A stretch of DNA of 41,421 bases from Coriobacteriales bacterium (GTDB lineage: Bacteria > Actinomycetota > Coriobacteriia > Coriobacteriales > UBA8131): assembly GCA_031279835.1 (NCBI GenBank), contig JAITHV010000028.1, positions 1 through 41,421 on the forward strand, given 5' to 3'. The notes under the pieces were generated by a model. That model did not search any database. It saw only the letters and a list, made by a program, of their open reading frames with translations, and had not been told where the DNA came from. The translations under genes were made by a program, and so were the position numbers. Shown here piece after piece: positions 1 to 10,202 of the stretch; positions within the stretch are counted from its first letter, which is position 1, and every line of letters begins with the position of its first letter.

Positions 1-1216
1 AGCGATGATGTCGGTTCATGCCGCGCTTGCGCTCGCGGCGGTCCATCGAGCCTGCCAGCACCTTGCCGAAACGCTTGCCCTTGGTGAGCACCCAGTAGTG
101 GAAGAAGCGAGAGATACCGTAACCTCGCATGATCTTCTTTCCGCGCTTGCGCTCGTTTCGCGGTGCCAGGACGTTGGTGTTGAAGCCGTTCGCCTCACCC
201 GACTCCCCACGCGTCGGCTCATAGAGATAAAACCCGCCTGGTTGCGCGTACTGTATCTCTTGTGCCCAAAGACGCCAGTCGGATTGCAAGGTCTCAGCCT
301 GATCGAGAAGCGACTCGACCATCGCGGCTGTGAGGCCGAAGCCCCCTATGTGAATGCCAGCATATCCCATGCCGCGCGCAATGGCAATCATCTTGGCGGC
401 GCGCAGCAGGCGGGCAGACTTTCCCTTGTCCTCGCTTTTGCCCTCTTGCTCGAGTGTGCGCAGGAGCTCGTCGCTGATATGGCAGCCTGCGATGGCGCCT
501 TTGCGCATGAGCTTTGCGGCACCAGCGTTGAGTAAGAAGATGTTGGCGATCACCGGCACGTCGTAGTGACGCTCCTTGAGGTAGACGAGCAGCTCGTCCA
601 TCTTGCGCGCGTCGTAGCCTAGCTGGATAATGATAAAGCGCGCGCCTGCCGCGATCTTCTTCTCAAGCTTGAAGTACTGGGTGACGACCTCAGCCTCGGT
701 GTACTTGAACGGGTTGACCACCGCGCCCGGAAAAAAGCTCGCCGGCTGCTCGGCGACCTCGCCGCGCGGGGTCTTTTGTACGAGTCCCTGGTTCATGTTG
801 TTGGCCAGCTGCAACAGCTGCACGGGGTCTAGGTCGAACACGGGCCGTGAGCGCCCCCTCCAGCCCGAGACCACATAGTCGCCCGACATGCACAGCAGGT
901 TCTCGACGCCTTGGCGCTGCAGCGCGTACATCTGCGCCTGGATCTGGTTGCGGTTTCGGTCCTTGCAGGTCGTGTGGACGAGCGGCGTTATGCCAGAGTC
1001 GAAGAACTCGTGGGCAAGCGCGTCTGCTAGCAAAGCAGGGTTGCCGCCTGGGTTGTCGGTGATCGAGATGGCGTGCACGCGCCCGGTGGCATAAATTTGC
1101 GCCATCTCTTCAAACTCCTTGACCTGGGCAGGCTCAGCAGCGCCCCTGCCCGGTATGAGCTCGACGGTAACAGCAAACTCGCCCTTCTCAACAGCCTCAC
1201 GCAATCGGTTGGTCAT
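1..1216 (-). CDS. metF: Methylenetetrahydrofolate reductase (MetF-like) with C-terminal extension, 3' end outside window
   Basis: Minus-strand frame open from ATG at 1216 to the window edge: MTNRLREAVEKGEFAVTVELIPGRG...HAISITDNPGGNPALLADALAHEF...; MetF-type N-terminus and a basic extension at the open end. Confidence 0.85.
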   Translation of the reverse strand, partial: MTNRLREAVEKGEFAVTVELIPGRGAAEPAQVKEFEEMAQIYATGRVHAISITDNPGGNPALLADALAHEFFDSGITPLVHTTCKDRNRNQIQAQMYALQRQGVENLLCMSGDYVVSGWRGRSRPVFDLDPVQLLQLANNMNQGLVQKTPRGEVAEQPASFFPGAVVNPFKYTEAEVVTQYFKLEKKIAAGARFIIIQLGYDARKMDELLVYLKERHYDVPVIANIFLLNAGAAKLMRKGAIAGCHISDELLRTLEQEGKSEDKGKSARLLRAAKMIAIARGMGYAGIHIGGFGLTAAMVESLLDQAETLQSDWRLWAQEIQYAQPGGFYLYEPTRGESGEANGFNTNVLAPRNERKRGKKIMRGYGISRFFHYWVLTKGKRFGKVLAGSMDRRERKRGMNRHHR

Positions 1217-1507
1217 CGTGTGCTCCCTTCTCGACAGGCAGACGCAGTCTTTGTCATTCTAGGGGATGCGGTGTCTCAATGAATGCAATACATTGTTTTT
1301 ATCAGACGCACATGAGTGCGACAACCTGTCGTGGCCGAAAAGATGCATCTCGTTGCATGCCAAAACTGATTCGTGTGCATGTTGCACCGATCCCCTGAAT
1401 GGCTGCTCGTCAGGGGGGAACGGCGAAGCAGCGCGTAAGATAGCGGGTCAAACCCGTATTTTTACAACTGTCACCCTACAAGTGATGCACTAAAGGAGAA
1501 GGATGGC

Positions 1508-3031
1508 TCAGGCGTCCATCATGTGAAGCGCCACCAGCGCCTGGAGGCGCACATGCGGGTCTTCCTCAAAATCCATTCGTGAGATAAATTTTATCTGTGC
1601 TATCTTATGTGCTAATGTGTTGCGATGCAAGAACAGCTCGCGCGAGGCTGGCGCAGCCCGCATGTCGTGCTTGAGATAGACGTCGAGAACGCGCAGGTAG
1701 TCGGTGCCGTACTCGTCATCGTAGCGCTTGAGCTGCATGAGCCCACGCGGGATGATCGCCTCAAGCGGCGTCGTCTGTCGCGTGGCAGAGACGAGGTAGT
1801 CCATAAAATAGTCCTCGAAGCGATGAAACGGCCTGCAGGGGTCTTTGGCCACGCCAATCTCCTGCGCCGACACCGCGAGCCGGTATGCAAAGGCCAGCAT
1901 CCAAAAATGGTTGAACACATTGCTCACGCCCAGATGGATCTGGTATTTGGAAAGGTCCGACACCAGCAGGTCGACCGTCTCGTCTTGAGGTATCACCGAA
2001 TGGTCGGCGTTTACGATGAAGACCATGCGGTGCTCGAATATCACGTACACCATGTGGCTGGCACGCGCACAGGCATGCTTGGCAGCCGCAGCAAGCAGGC
2101 CGCTCGGGAACAGCGGGTTGACCGGCGTGGCAACCACGCAAAAATAGGCCTCGCCGATACGCCAGGCCATCGTCTTGAGCGCCGACTCGAGGTCTTCGGG
2201 GGCATACTGCCTGCCTTCGAGCAGGGCGCGGACCTGCTCGTCGAGCTGTCGGGGCGCCGAGGTGTTCCAGTCGTCGTGATACGTGAGGCCCTGCGTGAGA
2301 AAACTGGCACAAATGACGATAAGCGCGTAGTCGCGCTTGGTAAACGGCGCACCCACCTCGTCAAACGACAACGTGGCAACAAGGCAGTTGCCGAGGAATA
2401 TGTTCTGTGCGAGCGTGCCGTAGCTCTTGTCGCTTGACAGCATAAAGGGCAGGTGCGGCTCCAGGGCGTCAGCACAGTAACGCTCAAGCGTGACAGTGTT
2501 GAGCGCGGCGCCGCTGCCGTCGGCATGAGGCGAGCTGTAATCTTCCGGAAGCCGATAGTGCTCCTCGTCCACCACGGAGAACACGAGCTGGAGGTGCGAG
2601 TCTACCAGGTAGAGAGGCCTACGCACTATAGGGCTAGCTAGTTCGCCAAGTCGCTTAAGGTGCGCTTTGGAGATAAGCACGTCTTGCATGTGGTTCGCCC
2701 AGATCTCGTAGGAGGAGAACAGCTCGACCACCTCGAAGAAAAGCCGCTCAAGCGAGACGGAGCTGTTGACCCAGGCGAGGTTGCAGTCTTTGTCCATGAG
2801 TGCCTTGGGGGGGCGTCCGATGACGAGGAGGCTCGAGAGCTCGGTTACCTTCTCCACGGCCTCCGGCGTAAGCTCCGAGGCCTTGACGACGTAGAGCAGG
2901 CTGCGCTTGGTGCAGCTGCCGTCGAACAGAGCCGGCAGGCGCAGACGCAAAACGTCGTAGTCTTCGCAGAGCCTGCATTGAGGCTTGAAGACTGACAAGT
3001 CCTCAGCGATGATATGCAGGTTCAGCTCCAA
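1508..3031 (-). CDS. PucR/CdaR-type helix-turn-helix transcriptional regulator
   Basis: C-terminal RELFLHRNTLAHKIAQIKFISRMDFEEDPHVRLQALVALHMM is a PucR-type HTH. TTG start at 3031 preferred because GGGAGG lies just upstream; the longer ORF to 3187 would overlap the next gene. Confidence 0.75.
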   Translation of the reverse strand: MELNLHIIAEDLSVFKPQCRLCEDYDVLRLRLPALFDGSCTKRSLLYVVKASELTPEAVEKVTELSSLLVIGRPPKALMDKDCNLAWVNSSVSLERLFFEVVELFSSYEIWANHMQDVLISKAHLKRLGELASPIVRRPLYLVDSHLQLVFSVVDEEHYRLPEDYSSPHADGSGAALNTVTLERYCADALEPHLPFMLSSDKSYGTLAQNIFLGNCLVATLSFDEVGAPFTKRDYALIVICASFLTQGLTYHDDWNTSAPRQLDEQVRALLEGRQYAPEDLESALKTMAWRIGEAYFCVVATPVNPLFPSGLLAAAAKHACARASHMVYVIFEHRMVFIVNADHSVIPQDETVDLLVSDLSKYQIHLGVSNVFNHFWMLAFAYRLAVSAQEIGVAKDPCRPFHRFEDYFMDYLVSATRQTTPLEAIIPRGLMQLKRYDDEYGTDYLRVLDVYLKHDMRAAPASRELFLHRNTLAHKIAQIKFISRMDFEEDPHVRLQALVALHMMDA

Positions 3032-3152
3032 GAAAACCTCCCAGTCAGACAACCTGTCTGTTGTGGTGCCATGATAACGCACCTTGTTGCATAAACAGGC
3101 GACCTGTCTGGCGAAGGGGGCCATACAGCGTGTGAGCGTGCCGGGCGTCTTT

Positions 3153-3866
3153 CTAGAGGCCAAGCGCCTTCTTGAGAGCTGGGACACGGCGGCGTGAGAC
3201 CGGGACCTTCTCCTCCTCGCCCGCCAGCGCCAAGAGCACGGTGCCGCCGTTGACCGGGATGACCTCTTCCACGGCGTTGAGGTTCACGAGGTAGCGCCGG
3301 TGCGCTCGAAAAAAGCCCTGGTTTTCGAGTTTCGCCTCCAGGCGGGCCAGCGAGACAGTCGAGAGGTAGCGGTCCTGTTCGGTGTAGAGGTAGGAGTAGT
3401 CGTCTTTGGCGACGATGAAGTGTATCTTCTCGATGGCGACGAGCAGCTTCTTGCCGTTTTTGTCAACCGGAATGCGGTCGGCCGAAGTGGCCTTCGCCAT
3501 GGCCGAGGCATACGTGCTGACCTTGTGGAGGGCTTTGAGCAGCCGGTCGGTCTCGACCGGCTTGACGAGGTAGTCCACGGCATCGACGTCGAAGGCCTTC
3601 ATGGCGTGCTCGCTGTAGGCGGTCACAAACACGATGGCAGGCGGGACTTTGAGGCGGCCAAGGGCCTCGGCCAGCTGCAGGCCGTTGGCTCCCGGCATCT
3701 GAATGTCAAGGAACATGACGTCGGCGCCTTTGTCTTTAAGGCATTCCAGCGCCTCGCGCACGTTGCCCGCCTCAGCGACAACCTCTACCTGGCCGGTCTC
3801 GTCCAGCAGGAACCGCAGCTCTGAGCGCGCTGGCGCCTCGTCGTCAACGATTATCGCTTTTAGCAT
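3153..3866 (-). CDS. LytTR-family response regulator
   Basis: Receiver domain (IIVDDEAPARSELRFLL, MFLDIQMPGANGLQLAEAL) plus C-terminal LytTR domain (FFRAHRRYLVNLNAVEEVIPVNGGTVLLAL). Confidence 0.92.
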   Translation of the reverse strand: MLKAIIVDDEAPARSELRFLLDETGQVEVVAEAGNVREALECLKDKGADVMFLDIQMPGANGLQLAEALGRLKVPPAIVFVTAYSEHAMKAFDVDAVDYLVKPVETDRLLKALHKVSTYASAMAKATSADRIPVDKNGKKLLVAIEKIHFIVAKDDYSYLYTEQDRYLSTVSLARLEAKLENQGFFRAHRRYLVNLNAVEEVIPVNGGTVLLALAGEEEKVPVSRRRVPALKKALGL

Positions 3867-5148
3867 CCTCCACCACCTTCAATTGGTCGAATTCTCCAAA
3901 TGTCAACACCACAGTAGTGCCGACGCCCAGCTCAGATTGTACCGCAAGCCCGGCCGATGCTCCAAAAAAACCCCGTAGCCGCTCATCAACGTTTCTGAGC
4001 GCAACACTAGCATGTTCGCGCTTTGGGTCAAGCATCCTCTTGAGCTCCTCGCTGCTCATCCCCATCCCGTCGTCCGAGACCGCGACGCAGACGACGCCGT
4101 CTTTGATAAAGCCGCGCACCTCGATGCGTAGCGGCCGGTCGTCACGCATGCCATGAGCGACCGCGTTCTCGACCAGCGGCTGCAGAACGAACGAGGGGAC
4201 CAGCAGCTCGGCCAGCCCCGGCTCGAAGCTGCCGTCCATCGAGAGGCGCTCTTCGCCAAAACGGGCGACCTCGAACCCAAAGTAGCGCAGGGTCTGCAAA
4301 TGCTCCTGCTCTAAAGTGATGCGGTCAAGCGACCCTTCGAGTGTCTGGCGATAAAACACCGCGAACTCGCGCAACAGTATGCGCGCCTGAGCAGGGTTGG
4401 TGCGGATAAGGGATGCAATGGTGTTTATCGTGTTGAAGAGGAAGTGGGGGTTTATCTGCGCCTGGAGCGCCTTGAGCCGCATTTGGGTAGCGAGCTCGCG
4501 CTGATGCTCGAGGTCTGCGAGCTGAAGTTGCATCTCGAGGAGGGCGGCAAGGCCTTGTGCCATCGCCCGCTGCGTCTCGTCGATCTTCTTGGGCGAGCGG
4601 TAGTAGAACTTGAGAACGCCGACGGGCTCCTCGTGCAGTATGAGCGGAACAATGATGGCCGCCTGGAGGCTCGAGTCGCTGCGCGGGAACCCGATGTCTT
4701 CTTGGGAGGTGATGACGCGCACCTGACCGTCGGCAAGCACCGACATAGTGGCCTTGGTCTTAATGGGAGACCCGAGCGGGTAGTACTCGCGCTCGATGCC
4801 GGCAAAGCCCATGATATGAGTGCGGTCGGTGATCGCCACGGCGTTGGCCATCGTCGCGGGAAGCAGCAGCTTGCAGACCTCCTCGGCCGACTCGAGGGTC
4901 AGGCCTTGGCGCATGAAGGGCAGCGTCTTTGCGGCAAGCCGCAGCGTGCGCTCGCTTTGTCGCGCCCGCAGGCGGTCGGGGCTGTTGGAGTAGCGCAGCA
5001 TGAACAGGACCACAGCGGCGGCGGCAACCGCGCACAAGACGGCGAGGTGGGGCTGGCCGTCGGTCAAGACCAGCGAGGCCGCCACAAACAAGAGCAGGAC
5101 GACAATGCCGATAAGCAGGACTTCAATGAGTGAGAGGTTTCGTCTCAT
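3844..5148 (-). CDS. LytS-type sensor histidine kinase
   Basis: LKALQAQINPHFLFNTINTIASLIRTNP is the His_kinase signature; overlaps the LytTR regulator start by 23 bp. Confidence 0.92.
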   Translation of the reverse strand: MRRNLSLIEVLLIGIVVLLLFVAASLVLTDGQPHLAVLCAVAAAAVVLFMLRYSNSPDRLRARQSERTLRLAAKTLPFMRQGLTLESAEEVCKLLLPATMANAVAITDRTHIMGFAGIEREYYPLGSPIKTKATMSVLADGQVRVITSQEDIGFPRSDSSLQAAIIVPLILHEEPVGVLKFYYRSPKKIDETQRAMAQGLAALLEMQLQLADLEHQRELATQMRLKALQAQINPHFLFNTINTIASLIRTNPAQARILLREFAVFYRQTLEGSLDRITLEQEHLQTLRYFGFEVARFGEERLSMDGSFEPGLAELLVPSFVLQPLVENAVAHGMRDDRPLRIEVRGFIKDGVVCVAVSDDGMGMSSEELKRMLDPKREHASVALRNVDERLRGFFGASAGLAVQSELGVGTTVVLTFGEFDQLKVVEDAKSDNR

Positions 5149-5197
5149 AATCGGTAGGCCTCACACGACACAGACGGCGGACACTTGCCCTGGCAGC

Positions 5198-6043
5198 TCA
5201 CAGCCCGCTGTTCTTGAGCAACAGCAGCCCGCCAGACACCAGCAACAGCATACCAAACACAAGGCGCAGCGCACGATCAGGGATCTTTATGACAAGCCAG
5301 GCGCCAAGCTGCGCTCCAGGCACGGTTCCCGCGGCCAAGCTCAGCCCATAGAGCCATTCGACTTGGCCGAGCAGCAGGTGCGCCACGATGCCGGGGACCG
5401 CGATGATGCCGACGGCCACGAGCGACGTTCCGGCAGCCTGACTCATGCTGAGCTTGAGGTAAGAGACAAGGAACGGCACGATGATAAACCCGCCGCCTAC
5501 GCCGATGATTCCGGCGATGAGCCCGCCCACGGCGCCGATGGCGGCAGCGCCTGCCAGCTGTCGACCAGTCAAGGCGGGCGTGGCCGAGGGCGCGGGCGGC
5601 GCCGAGGGCGCGGGCGGCGCCGAGGGCGGGGGCGCGGCCAAGGGCGCGGGCTGGGTCACGGCGTTGTTCCTTTTGACAAGTGCCGCTCGGAGCATTTGCG
5701 CCGAGCTAAAAAGAATGACTCCCGCAGTGAGCACTGCAACTGCCATCTCGGGCACAAGCCCGCTGATCATGGCGCCGAGGGCAGAGGTCACTGCCCCCAC
5801 GGCCCCGATGCAAACGCCGACCTTGAGGACTGCGGTGCGTTGGCGGGCATGCCTCAGCGCACCCGAGAGCGCAGTGGGCGCAATGCTGAACAGCGAGGTC
5901 GCAGCGGCATGGACGATGGAGAGCCCGAACACAAGGTTGAACAGCGGCACTATCATGGTGCCGCCGCCGATGCCCAGCATGCCCGCAAGCACGCCGACTC
6001 CGACGCCGCACAGCGCCACGACTATCAGGATCTCAGGCTGCAT
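5198..6043 (-). CDS. TSUP-family transporter (TauE/SafE) with Pro/Ala-rich central linker
   Basis: Two halves with GMLGIGGGTMIVPLFNLVFGLS and GIIGVGGGFIIVPFLVSYLKLSMSQAAGTSL motifs; linker SAPPAPSAPPAPSATPA. Confidence 0.92.
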   Translation of the reverse strand: MQPEILIVVALCGVGVGVLAGMLGIGGGTMIVPLFNLVFGLSIVHAAATSLFSIAPTALSGALRHARQRTAVLKVGVCIGAVGAVTSALGAMISGLVPEMAVAVLTAGVILFSSAQMLRAALVKRNNAVTQPAPLAAPPPSAPPAPSAPPAPSATPALTGRQLAGAAAIGAVGGLIAGIIGVGGGFIIVPFLVSYLKLSMSQAAGTSLVAVGIIAVPGIVAHLLLGQVEWLYGLSLAAGTVPGAQLGAWLVIKIPDRALRLVFGMLLLVSGGLLLLKNSGL

Positions 6044-6058
6044 GGCTCCTGCGGCGCC

Positions 6059-7942
6059 CTACTCCTCTTCGTTGTTCCAGAGGTGTGCCGAGACGCGCTC
6101 ATAGGTGGGGGGCGCCGATACTGCCCAGGGCTTTTGGTCGTCGGTGCGCGGGGGGTCCTTGCGCCAAGGCAACGGCTTGTCGTCGATGCTAGAGAACTCA
6201 TCTTGCGCATACCGAAACGACAACGTGTCGGGCCTTTCGTCGGGCTCAGTGGCCGCCGCGCGCTCATCGGGCACGCCAGCGCCGGGCATGCCCAGGGTGT
6301 CAGCGAGACACTCGGCAAAGACATCGGCCGGTGTCGAAACGCCAGCATCTTCAGTCGTCACAGGGGCGGATGAGAAGGCAGTCTCGAGAGGGCCCGGAGC
6401 CTCTGGAGCAAAGCCAGAGGTGTCGTCGGCGAAGCTGGTGTCGTAGATGGCCACGGGGTCAAAGGAGCCTTTATCGCCCGTGGCTGAAGCCAAGGGCGTT
6501 GACCCCGGCGTCGTTCTCGGCGTAGCAGGCGTCGTTGCTGCCGACGCTACGGACGTCGTTGCTGGCGTCGTCGGAGGCGTCTCTATGCCCATGGCGCCAA
6601 GGTCGAGCTCGAACTCGAGCAGCTCTTCCTTTGCAGGTGACTCGTGTTGCGCGTCGAACAGCCCACCCGTAGTGCTGCCGACAAAACCGCCCATCGGGCC
6701 GCTCATCGCCCGTGCTGACGCGGCGGCATAGTATGAGTCCTTGTCACTAGTTGGCTCATATGCTAATATGTTGCGGATTATCCCGTCATTCTCCAATGTT
6801 GCCACCACTTGCGGCCAGCCGATCTGAAACTCGTAGTACTTCGAGCAGAACACCTCGGCATACGACTTTGCCTCGCGCTGCGCCGCCATCGCGGCCTTGA
6901 AGTAGCCTTTGCGGTCTCGAGGACGCCCCAACACGCGCAACAAGGCCGTCAAAAAGACGCGGCGCGTGACCGAGTGCTCAAGGAACGGCCCGGGGTACGG
7001 GTCGAGCGAGTGGGGCTGGATGGGCAGCAAGTCGATTTGCGACTTCGCGTACTCTAGCTTGCGGTGCTCGTAGATCCAGCGGTAGATGTCTTGGCGAAAG
7101 CGCTGCGACTCGTTGCGGTTCGCGGGCGGCAAGTGGCTTATCGACCACTGGTTGTCGAACCACACGTCGCCTCCGTACATGCGCACGTTGAGCAAGTAGT
7201 CGAGGTCTTCTCCCCGGGGAATCCAAGGGTCAAACGAGATGCGGCGGTACGCCTCGCGGTGTATGGCGCACAGCCCGCCATAAAACCCGTTGGAGCGCGA
7301 GAGGCGCGTGCTGCCCATCGCCTTGGTAATCCATGCGTTAAACATGTCGCCCTGATGCCAATAGCGGTCGTACCAGTGGTTCTTCTGTGTCGACTTCCAG
7401 TTGCCCTTGCGGTCGGTGAAGTAGCCTGACTTTACCAGGACCGGCACGCCCTTTTGTGTGAGCTTGCCAAGGCCGTAGACCGCCTTCTCCAAAAAGGCGG
7501 GGTCTTCGACCACCTCGTCGTCGTCGATGAAGATGCACTCAGTAAAGCCGCCGGCCGCAGCAACAATCAGGCCAAGATTGCGGATGGCGCTGTATCCCGT
7601 GAGCGAAACGCCCTCCTTGATCGCGCCGAAGCCGAGGATGTCTGCCCGGGTGTAGAACTGTGCGAGCACGTCGTCGTCGATGACGGTGATCATCAGGTCT
7701 TGCGCGAACGAGGCCGCTGTCTCGTGGATCTTGTCTGCGGCATCGTGCTCAATGCCCGGCTCGGCCGCCACCAGCACGAAGATCGGTATGTCTATACGCG
7801 CCGTGCGCAGCGAGGCAAGGCAACGGAGCAGCTCTCCCTGGTGATTGAGCGGTGTTACGTGATCGTAGGTCGCCACAACGTTATAGCTCGGCCGCTTCCG
7901 GCTGCTCCCTACATAGGTGGGTATGATGATGACTGGGTTCAA
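6059..7942 (-). CDS. Glycosyltransferase family 2-like protein with long low-complexity C-terminal tail
   Basis: MNPVIIIPTYVGSSRKRPSYNVVATYDHVTPLN...; acidic FIDDDEVVEDPAFLEKA; GEDLDYLLNVRMYGGDVWFDNQ; Thr/Ala/Pro-rich tail. Confidence 0.7.
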   Translation of the reverse strand: MNPVIIIPTYVGSSRKRPSYNVVATYDHVTPLNHQGELLRCLASLRTARIDIPIFVLVAAEPGIEHDAADKIHETAASFAQDLMITVIDDDVLAQFYTRADILGFGAIKEGVSLTGYSAIRNLGLIVAAAGGFTECIFIDDDEVVEDPAFLEKAVYGLGKLTQKGVPVLVKSGYFTDRKGNWKSTQKNHWYDRYWHQGDMFNAWITKAMGSTRLSRSNGFYGGLCAIHREAYRRISFDPWIPRGEDLDYLLNVRMYGGDVWFDNQWSISHLPPANRNESQRFRQDIYRWIYEHRKLEYAKSQIDLLPIQPHSLDPYPGPFLEHSVTRRVFLTALLRVLGRPRDRKGYFKAAMAAQREAKSYAEVFCSKYYEFQIGWPQVVATLENDGIIRNILAYEPTSDKDSYYAAASARAMSGPMGGFVGSTTGGLFDAQHESPAKEELLEFELDLGAMGIETPPTTPATTSVASAATTPATPRTTPGSTPLASATGDKGSFDPVAIYDTSFADDTSGFAPEAPGPLETAFSSAPVTTEDAGVSTPADVFAECLADTLGMPGAGVPDERAAATEPDERPDTLSFRYAQDEFSSIDDKPLPWRKDPPRTDDQKPWAVSAPPTYERVSAHLWNNEEE

Positions 7943-8105
7943 ACGAACTCCTCAATGGGCACAGGCAGGCTCATTTTGCTTCAACGCCCGTGCTAGGTGC
8001 CCTTTGCTTATGGTACGCAGACGCACAGTATACCACTCTGGGCCAATATGGAGAAGCACGCTTGGTTGTTGCTGTATATTGCTTTGTTCGTTTAGTAGTT
8101 TTGTA

Positions 8106-9461
8106 TCAAAACTCCAGCGTGCCCAGGCGCTCGAAGAGCACGTCGCGGCGCGCAAGAAAGCTCCAGGGGTCAAACAACGCGCCGAGACTGGCTGCGTCAA
8201 GCGTGACGCGCTCGTCTGCCTCTAGGCGCTCTAGAAGTCCTGGCCCCGGCTGCGCGCGCTGGATGTCGTCCCAGACCGCCATCGCGTTCTCTTGCACGAC
8301 GTCATAGGCGGCCTCACGGGAGAAGCCTGCGTCAACGAGAGCAAGCAAGACCTTGCTTGAGTAGATAAGCCCGCGCGTGCGCTCGAGGTTGGCACGGCAG
8401 TTCTCGGGATACACGACCAGGCCGTCGAGCACCCAGGTCATTTTGGCGAGCATGTAGTCAAGCGCCGTGAAGCTGTCGGACAAGACGATGCGCTCGGCAC
8501 CGCTGTGCGAGATGTCGCGCTCATGCCACAGCGCCACGTCGTCAAAGCCGACTTGCGCGTTCGCCTTGACCACGCGGGCAAGCCCGCAAACGCGCTCGCA
8601 GGTGATGGGGTTGCGCTTGTGCGGCATCGCCGACGAGCCCTTCTGGCCTTTTGCAAAGGGCTCTTCGGCTTCAAGCGTGTCGCTTTTTTGCAGCGCGCGG
8701 ATTTCTGTTGCAATATGCTCAAGCGTGGCGGCAGTGCAGGCAAGCACCGCGAGCACATGGGCGTGGTTGTCGCGTGCGATGACCTGGGTAGACAACGGGT
8801 CAGCGCTCAGTCCTAGCCGCTCGCAGACGTAGCGCTCAACAAAGGGGTCGATGCTCGAGTAGCTTCCGACCGCGCCGCTGATGGCGCCGCGGGCAGCGCT
8901 GAGTGCTCGCGCCTGATCCAAGCGCTCGTCAGCGCGCTTGAGCGCCCACGCCCAGGCGCCGAACTTCATTCCCAGGGTCATCGGCTCAGCATGAATCCCG
9001 TGCGTGCGCCCCACACAAAGCGCGTCCTTAAGCTCGAAGGCGCGCCGCAGCGCCACGGCGGCGAGAGAGCGCACGCCCGCGCGGACCAAGTCGATCGCTT
9101 GCGTGACCTGGCAGCAAAGTGCAGTGTCGCCCAGGTCGCTCGATGTCATGCCATAATGCACCCAGCGCGACGGGCGCAGCGCGCCGTCGGGCAGCCCTGC
9201 GTCAACGTGTTCGGCCACATTGGTGAGAAAGGCGATGACGTCATGATTGAGCGTCGCCTCGAGCTCGTCTATACGCCCTGCGTCAAAGTCGGCATGCTCG
9301 CGGATCCAGCGCGCCTCCTCAACAGATATGCCGCTGCCGCGCTGTGGGCCAAGCTGCGCCTGTGCCTCGCATGCGAGGACTTCGATCTCGAGCCAGATCC
9401 GGTATTTGTTCTCAAGGCTGAATATGCTTCCCATCTGCGGGCGCGTGTAGCGGTCGATCAT
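8106..9461 (-). CDS. purB: Adenylosuccinate lyase
   Basis: MIDRYTRPQMGSIFSLENKYRIWLEIE start and fumarase/ASL signature KGSSAMPHKRNPITCERVCGLARVV. Confidence 0.97.
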   Translation of the reverse strand: MIDRYTRPQMGSIFSLENKYRIWLEIEVLACEAQAQLGPQRGSGISVEEARWIREHADFDAGRIDELEATLNHDVIAFLTNVAEHVDAGLPDGALRPSRWVHYGMTSSDLGDTALCCQVTQAIDLVRAGVRSLAAVALRRAFELKDALCVGRTHGIHAEPMTLGMKFGAWAWALKRADERLDQARALSAARGAISGAVGSYSSIDPFVERYVCERLGLSADPLSTQVIARDNHAHVLAVLACTAATLEHIATEIRALQKSDTLEAEEPFAKGQKGSSAMPHKRNPITCERVCGLARVVKANAQVGFDDVALWHERDISHSGAERIVLSDSFTALDYMLAKMTWVLDGLVVYPENCRANLERTRGLIYSSKVLLALVDAGFSREAAYDVVQENAMAVWDDIQRAQPGPGLLERLEADERVTLDAASLGALFDPWSFLARRDVLFERLGTLEF

Positions 9462-9466
9462 ATGAC

Positions 9467-10138
9467 TCAGGCTCCTGTCGGGTTTTGGCGACGTATGATG
9501 TCGCGGCTCGGTATGATGACGGCGCTCAGCGGGCAGTCGTGTGCCTCGTTGGGCACCCCCTCAACCCACTGCTCGTCAAAGGCCACGCCTATGGTCGGCG
9601 TGCCGGGGGCAAGGCGAGGGAGGTAGCGATCGTAGTAGCCGCCGCCCATGCCAAGCCGGTAACAGCGCAAGTCAAAGCCCAGCAATGGAACGACCAAGGC
9701 GTCCAGGTCGGTCGGCTCAACGAAGTCAAGCCCGGCCAAGACTTCTGCGTCCGCCGTGGTGTCAAAGACGTGGGAAGGCTTCTTCTGGATAAGCCCCCTG
9801 ACGGCGCCGTCCGCCTCAAGGGCGTACTCCATTCTGCCGTCCGCAAAGCAGACCGGGTACGACACGCGGAAACCCTGGCTGAGCACGCCGGCCTCAAGTG
9901 TCAGTGTGGAGAGCTCTGTGCCGCAGTCCACATAGAGGCCGACGAGCAGCGTGCTGCCTCCTTGACGCTTGGCGTCGAGCATCGCTAGCTCCTTGAGCAA
10001 TTTTTGCATGACCATGACGGGGGCTGCAGCGCGCGCCTCCGGCTTTACCCGAGCGCGCTTGGCTGTTGCCAGCGTGCGTAACTCGTGTTTGTCCATCTTG
10101 CTTACGTCCTTTTCTTGTAGCTGCTTGTGAGCGGGCAT
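9467..10138 (-). CDS. 5-formyltetrahydrofolate cyclo-ligase (start may be 10096)
   Basis: LVVPLLGFDLRCYRLGMGGGYYDRYLPRL signature; adjacent to purB. Confidence 0.9.
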   Translation of the reverse strand: MPAHKQLQEKDVSKMDKHELRTLATAKRARVKPEARAAAPVMVMQKLLKELAMLDAKRQGGSTLLVGLYVDCGTELSTLTLEAGVLSQGFRVSYPVCFADGRMEYALEADGAVRGLIQKKPSHVFDTTADAEVLAGLDFVEPTDLDALVVPLLGFDLRCYRLGMGGGYYDRYLPRLAPGTPTIGVAFDEQWVEGVPNEAHDCPLSAVIIPSRDIIRRQNPTGA

Positions 10139-10202
10139 CCAAACCGCACGGAGATCAATTGCAGACGCCGACTCTCGATCTAGTTTCTCTCACGACTTCA
10201 CC

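Noticed and set aside
1440-1475. CGGGT-CAA-ACCCG hairpin plus T-run as a terminator
   Set aside because: The T-run is on the plus strand, but the flanking genes are both on the minus strand, so it does not fit as their terminator.
5575-5650. GC-rich tandem repeats as a non-coding element
   Set aside because: They lie in frame inside the TSUP transporter and encode the Pro/Ala linker.
5000-6373. 457-aa plus-strand ORF
   Set aside because: Low-complexity antisense shadow of the TSUP and glycosyltransferase genes.
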